Origin: IMCC26077 sp964418325
GTDB lineage: Bacteria; Actinomycetota; Actinomycetes; Nanopelagicales; Nanopelagicaceae
Assembly (NCBI GenBank): GCA_964418325.1
Contig: CAYQLC010000008.1
Location: 1-55,016, forward strand
DNA: 55,016 bases
Direction: 5' to 3'
Both the position numbers and the translations under genes were made by a program. Below the pieces are notes generated by a model. The model saw only the letters and a program-made list of their open reading frames with translations, had not been told where the DNA came from and searched no databases. This document shows, in pieces, positions 50,704 through 55,016 of this stretch (its first letter is position 1; every line of letters begins with the position of its first letter).

Positions 50704-51270
50704 TCAGAAATTAGCGAAATAGACCGTTCCTTCACCGTATTTGCGCTCTTTTACGGGGGTAAATCCCTCTGGCCAGGCAAATGCGCTAGATCTGCTGGAG
50801 CGCTCAACAATCACTATCCCATCGGATTTTAGGATTTCGTTATCAATTATTTTCGATAAAACTTTCTCGATGGTGGAGTTTGGGACTTCATATGGTGGAT
50901 CAAGATAGATCACATCAAAGTGCGATTGCTTATTCTGATCTAATTCAAGATAAGCATCGACACTCATACGTAAAACCGCGAATTTTCCACTAACGACTTT
51001 TGCAATGAGTTCGTGATTTTCACGGCACACGTTTGCAGCCTTAACATCTTTCTCGATGACAACAACTTCACGTGCGCCACGAGAGAGAGCCTCAAGCCCA
51101 ACTGCACCAGTTCCACCATACAAATCAAGAAAAGAGACTCCGGAACAGGTGCCAATTTCAGACTCGAGCGCAGAGAAGATTCCCTCTCTTGTTCGATCCG
51201 AGGTTGGTCGGGTGACACCAGCAGGTGGAACGAGATTCCTTCCTTTTGCACTGCCAGCAATAATGCGCAT
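50704..51270 (-). CDS. rsmD: 16S rRNA (guanine966-N2)-methyltransferase RsmD
   Basis: This 188-residue Rossmann-fold methyltransferase modifies G966 of 16S rRNA. It has the N-terminal RIIAGSAKGRNLVPP, the region PTSDRTREGIFSAL, the AdoMet motif FLDLYGGTGAVGLEALSRGA and the catalytic DPPYE in place of the usual DPPY. It begins 11 bases after the recG stop and ends 37 bases before coaD. Confidence 0.95.
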   Translation of the reverse strand: MRIIAGSAKGRNLVPPAGVTRPTSDRTREGIFSALESEIGTCSGVSFLDLYGGTGAVGLEALSRGAREVVVIEKDVKAANVCRENHELIAKVVSGKFAVLRMSVDAYLELDQNKQSHFDVIYLDPPYEVPNSTIEKVLSKIIDNEILKSDGIVIVERSSRSSAFAWPEGFTPVKERKYGEGTVYFANF

Positions 51271-51281
51271 CTATATTCTCC

Positions 51282-53435
51282 TTATGCTTTCTCAATAAAA
51301 TCGGCGCGTTCATCACGCTCTAATTTCGCAAGTTCTTCGCGCAATGCCGGAAACTCTTTCAGGTCAGGATCATCGGCAATAATCTCTATTGCAATCTCTC
51401 GAGAGCGTTCGATGATTTTTTCATCACGGAGAACGCGAAGTAAACGAAGTTGTGACCTGGTTCCTGATTGTGCAGTGCCCAAGACATCACCTTCACGCCG
51501 TTGATCAAGATCAACTCTCGCCAATTCAAATCCATCATTAGAACGCGAAACGGCCTGTAGTCGCTCCATTGCACTGCTTTCTTCCGCTACTTTGGTCAAT
51601 AACAGACAGAGCCCAGGCTTACTTCCACGACCGACCCGACCGCGCAATTGATGTAGTTGTGAAATTCCAAAACGATCAGCATCGGCAATAATCATCACTG
51701 TTGCATTCGGCACATCAACGCCAACTTCGATTACCGTGGTGGCGACCAAACAATCAATTTCACCGCCAGCGAATGCTCGCATAATTCGATCCTTGTCGTC
51801 GCTAGCTAATTTGCCATGAAGCAATCCAACCCTGATTGACGACAGTGGGCCATTGGTGAGGAATTCATAGAGTGACTCAACAGAATGAGCCTGATCACCT
51901 GCTGCCTCCCCGTCACTTTTTTCTCTCTCACTACTTTCGATTCGTGGTGCAACTACATAAGCCTGTGCACCTTGCGCAACCTCTTCTCGGATACGCTCCC
52001 ACGCCCGCTCAACATAATGTGGCTTCTCGCTCTCGTGAATCACATGCGTGGTGATTGGCGAACGTCCCTTAGGCAATTCAGTGAGCGTGGATATATCTAG
52101 ATCACCAAATACAGTCATTGCAACCGTGCGTGGAATGGGTGTTGCTGTCATGACAAGTAGATGCGGAGGTAATTGTGCTTTGAGCTTAAGCGCATCGCGC
52201 TGCTCAACTCCAAATCGATGTTGTTCATCAACGACAATCAATCCCAAGTCTGAGAAATCCACTCCCTCGCTTAACAGGGCATGCGTTCCAATTACAATTC
52301 CAGCAGAGCCATCTCTAATCTGAGCAAGAATTTTTCGCCGCGCAGGTGCTGGTGTTGAACCAGTGAGAAGAACTACCCGCGTCGCCCGATCGCTACCGCC
52401 AAGCATCCCCGCGGTGGCTAAATCACCGAGAGTTGCAGAGATGGATCGAAAATGTTGCGCAGCAAGGACCTCGGTTGGAGCCAAGAGCGCTCCCTGGCCG
52501 CCGGTATCGACAACTGCAAGTAGCGCCCGGAGCGCAACAATCGTCTTTCCAGATCCCACCTCACCCTGCAACAGGCGATGCATCGGGCGCTGAGATTTCA
52601 TATCACTTTCGATCTCATCTCCGACTGCAATCTGCCCTGGCGTTAATTCGAAGGGAAGGTTTGCATCAAAGATTTCAAGAAGTCCACCACTTCGAAAGAG
52701 TCGTGGTGTTGCGTGCAGCGTCTCAAATTGATGTCGCCGTCGAGCGAGCAACAATTGAAGTGAAAGGGCTTCGTCGAATGTTAATCGCTCAAAGGCTAGC
52801 GCTGCTGCAGATTGGGAATCGGGTAGGTGGATATCCCGGAGGGCTTGATGAGCACTTGGCAAACTCTTGCGATACCTCTCAGGAAGTGTCTCAGGAATCT
52901 CGTCGATTACATCAAGAATGGTGCGAATGCACTGACCAATCTTCCATGATGGTAACTTTGCCGTCGCGGGATAAACCGGGATTAGTTTGCCAGCGAATTC
53001 TCCTGCAGCTTCATCGGTATCCGTGCCCTCGGGAATAAGCAGATACTCGGGATGTGAAAGTTGTCGGACTCCTTTATAGGTTCCAATCTTTCCGGCAAAG
53101 AGCCCAGTACGACCCACTCGCATCTCTCGCTCACGCCATGCTTGATTGAAAAATGTCAGTGCGAGCTTCTTTTTTCCGTCGCTAACTTTCACTTCAAGTA
53201 TCGAACCTTTACGACCGCGCATCGGTCGATTATTAGTATCAACAATCTCGGCCAGAATTGTCACGACATCGCCATCCTTTAGCTGATCGATATCGGTAAG
53301 TTCACCACGGGCAACATATCTGCGCGGATAGTGGCGAAGTAGATCCTCAACCGTTGTATAACCAAAGCCTGTATTAAGCGCCTTTGCCGTTCGGTCGCCT
53401 AGCGCTGCAGAAAGTTTGGCATTGAGCGCGACCAT
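51282..53435 (-). CDS. recG: ATP-dependent DNA helicase RecG
   Basis: This 717-residue helicase regresses stalled forks and processes branched DNA. The wedge/OB domain is at the N-terminus (HYPRRYVARGELTDI). The helicase part has motif I LLQGEVGSGKTIVALRA, II VDEQHRFGV (DEQH box), III TATPIPRT, V TTVIEVGVDVPNA and VI QLRGRVGRG. The ATG directly follows the stop of the DAK2 gene. Confidence 0.96.
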   Translation of the reverse strand: MVALNAKLSAALGDRTAKALNTGFGYTTVEDLLRHYPRRYVARGELTDIDQLKDGDVVTILAEIVDTNNRPMRGRKGSILEVKVSDGKKKLALTFFNQAWREREMRVGRTGLFAGKIGTYKGVRQLSHPEYLLIPEGTDTDEAAGEFAGKLIPVYPATAKLPSWKIGQCIRTILDVIDEIPETLPERYRKSLPSAHQALRDIHLPDSQSAAALAFERLTFDEALSLQLLLARRRHQFETLHATPRLFRSGGLLEIFDANLPFELTPGQIAVGDEIESDMKSQRPMHRLLQGEVGSGKTIVALRALLAVVDTGGQGALLAPTEVLAAQHFRSISATLGDLATAGMLGGSDRATRVVLLTGSTPAPARRKILAQIRDGSAGIVIGTHALLSEGVDFSDLGLIVVDEQHRFGVEQRDALKLKAQLPPHLLVMTATPIPRTVAMTVFGDLDISTLTELPKGRSPITTHVIHESEKPHYVERAWERIREEVAQGAQAYVVAPRIESSEREKSDGEAAGDQAHSVESLYEFLTNGPLSSIRVGLLHGKLASDDKDRIMRAFAGGEIDCLVATTVIEVGVDVPNATVMIIADADRFGISQLHQLRGRVGRGSKPGLCLLLTKVAEESSAMERLQAVSRSNDGFELARVDLDQRREGDVLGTAQSGTRSQLRLLRVLRDEKIIERSREIAIEIIADDPDLKEFPALREELAKLERDERADFIEKA

Positions 53436-55016
53436 TTATTCGATTCCGATCAAGAGTGGATACCACGCCTGCCCACCTGAATATGTAGTCACCTCGATAG
53501 ATGGGAATGATTGGTTGATTCGGGAGGAAATTTCCTCCACTAGTTCACCGGATACCTGTGCTCCAGTGACTAACGTAATGAGCTCGGCAGAGCTACCCAT
53601 ACTCTCTGAAATTGCTCGCCAGGCCACTTCGCTCTCTTCGCTACCGAAGGCAATAATTTTTCGATCTCTAAGGGCTATGACTGAGCCAGCGGCAACTAAT
53701 TCTGTGCCGACACTCATCTCTCGCGGCGCAAAAGCGATGGTGATGGAGATGGTCTGGCCTGCTGCCATATCCATCGTCGACACTTCGCTCTCGAAATCAC
53801 TATTGAGGTTCTCGGAGTGTGTGGAGATTGCCGCCAAGGCCTGCAGTGGTGAGAATGAATTTATAACAGCGACTTTCTTCCCTCCTGCCCGCAATTGCTC
53901 GGCAGCAGAAGTGGCGCTCTCGTGTCCATGGATATCGTGTGGGATAAGGAGCGCTTCATCACTGCCTTGTGCTGCCACAATCCACTCTTGCGGAGTAATG
54001 CGACGAGAGTCGAAGGCGCTAATCACTGAAACTCCGGATTCGCGCATCAAGAGCTCAAAGCCCGGTCCATTGGCCACCGTGATCAAAGTGCGCTCGCCAT
54101 GGCACCCAGAAACCTCCAGTGCAGTGATTCGAATGTTCTCGGGTTCACCAATTTCTTTGGCAAACTCCACAGACTTCTCTACGAAATCGGTATGTACATG
54201 TACCTTCCAAAATTTGGCTTCACCAACTACAAGCAGACTCTGTCCGATACTTGCTAGTTTTGTTCGCAACTGCTCAATTTTTCCTTCAGAGATATTTGAG
54301 AGTTCATACATCACCTCGTATGCGCCATCACTTACTGCCTTTGCCTGCATCCGGCTGGCACTTCGGGCTTGTTGCGGGATGTCGCTTATCGATTCGGAAG
54401 TGCCATCAAGTACGGCAACCAGTGAGCGATAAACCAACTCGATTCCATGAGCGCCAGCATCGATGCTGCCACGGGCAGCCTCACTCGGAGGATTATTTGC
54501 GCTATCGATTGTGGAGTCTCGGGCTGCTTTCCATGCGGCGAGTGCGATCTCGCCATCGCGCTTTATCTCACTACTCCAACTTGCGACATTCGCTACCGCA
54601 TCTTGTGCTGCATCTTTCGCAGCGCGAGCGACAGAGAGAATGGTTCCTTCTTTCGGGTCAGCAACTGCTTTGAGTGCGCGCTCATGAGCAAGAGCAAATG
54701 CTTTCGGTAAATTTTCGCGCAACCCATCAGCAAATCCACGCAAGATCTGACTGAGTAAGACTCCGGAATTGCCTTGTGCGCCATGAAGCGCACCTTCAGC
54801 CGCAGCGTCAGCAACAACATCGAGTTGGTCGGAATCCTCGCGCTCTACCGCATCAGCTGCGGCGCGAATAGTTGCCTCCATGTTGGAACCGGTATCAGCA
54901 TCGGCAACGGGATAGAGATTCTCTTCATTAAGGCGCTGGCGTGAGCGCGAGATTTCATCCCGCGCCCGCGCAAGCCAGGCTCGAAAAGAGGCGACATCAA
55001 GCTCCCGGTGGCCCAT
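53436..55016 (-). CDS. DAK2/YloV-FakA family protein
   Basis: This 526-residue protein begins with a DhaL (DAK2) domain: NLYPVADADTGSNM holds the Mg-binding aspartates in place of the usual PVxDGDTGTN, and GALHGAQGNSGVLLSQILRG follows. The C-terminal half is the YloV/FakA-type domain (VVGEAKFWKVHVHTD, a conserved metal-linked region). Relatives are the kinase subunit of fatty-acid kinase; they need a FakB partner not seen here. The ATG is the very edge of the window, so a start further upstream cannot be excluded. It heads the recG-rsmD-coaD run. Confidence 0.88.
   Translation of the reverse strand: MGHRELDVASFRAWLARARDEISRSRQRLNEENLYPVADADTGSNMEATIRAAADAVEREDSDQLDVVADAAAEGALHGAQGNSGVLLSQILRGFADGLRENLPKAFALAHERALKAVADPKEGTILSVARAAKDAAQDAVANVASWSSEIKRDGEIALAAWKAARDSTIDSANNPPSEAARGSIDAGAHGIELVYRSLVAVLDGTSESISDIPQQARSASRMQAKAVSDGAYEVMYELSNISEGKIEQLRTKLASIGQSLLVVGEAKFWKVHVHTDFVEKSVEFAKEIGEPENIRITALEVSGCHGERTLITVANGPGFELLMRESGVSVISAFDSRRITPQEWIVAAQGSDEALLIPHDIHGHESATSAAEQLRAGGKKVAVINSFSPLQALAAISTHSENLNSDFESEVSTMDMAAGQTISITIAFAPREMSVGTELVAAGSVIALRDRKIIAFGSEESEVAWRAISESMGSSAELITLVTGAQVSGELVEEISSRINQSFPSIEVTTYSGGQAWYPLLIGIE

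Overview
The window reads as a chromosome segment of a small-genome, non-mycolate actinobacterium of medium G+C. The second half has the classic actinobacterial order DAK2, recG, rsmD, coaD, sepIVA-like, DUF177, rpmF, rnc, mutM, smc, ftsY, amt, glnB, ffh, rpsP, khpA, rimM, trmD, rplS, lepB, rnhB, yraN, yifB, dprA, with era following. Genes are densely packed, with ATGA/GTGA/TAATG overlaps, convergent overlaps and shortened proteins (DprA, FtsY). Together with an acyclic/monocyclic carotenoid locus, this suggests a streamlined aquatic actinobacterium of the Nanopelagicales (acI) kind or a relative. That assignment is an inference; no rRNA or tRNA gene is present to test it.

Region 1 (1-8090): a KduD-like short-chain dehydrogenase, a DoxX membrane protein, a bidirectional terminator, and a very large secreted protein on the minus strand. 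The large protein has a signal peptide, Ig-like and MBG/YDG repeats, a G/N/S linker, an FN3-like domain and a C-terminal OmpA domain. It is interrupted by a 100-N gap that is almost certainly false, because the same 55 bases flank it on both sides and merging them restores one frame.

Region 2 (8091-12405): a TSUP transporter, a large and unusual double-module sensor histidine kinase (apparently with an ATT start), its divergent NarL-type response regulator, and a YbaK-family protein.

Region 3 (12428-23066): the carotenoid locus. One run holds an alpha/beta hydrolase, a CrtA-like ketolase, CruF, a family 2 glycosyltransferase and a second CrtI-type enzyme (CrtD-like). A second run is crtE-crtI-crtB, met head-on by the split lycopene cyclase genes crtYd and crtYc. 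A CDP-alcohol phosphatidyltransferase gene and metF lie between the runs on the opposite strand. The expected product is a beta-ring carotenoid, probably monocyclic with a hydrated, glycosylated and perhaps ketolated linear end.

Region 4 (23090-31952): a TPP riboswitch with a PnuT-type thiamine transporter, a P-loop kinase, a PASTA Ser/Thr kinase, endonuclease IV, two EamA transporters, an ogt fragment, a truncated class II DAHP synthase (a real gap separates these two), a phosphofructokinase with the PPi-type signature, and a 43-residue zinc ribbon.

Region 5 (31949-55016): one long minus-strand block for translation, protein export, DNA repair and recombination, chromosome maintenance and nitrogen control. 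PII lacks the modifiable Tyr51 and glnD is absent from its usual place.

There is no phage, insertion sequence, integron or CRISPR array, and no gene-free stretch longer than about 165 bases. I found no wholly new system. The strongest leads are the double-module histidine kinase, the giant MBG/OmpA surface protein, the mixed carotenoid locus and the PII/GlnD loss.
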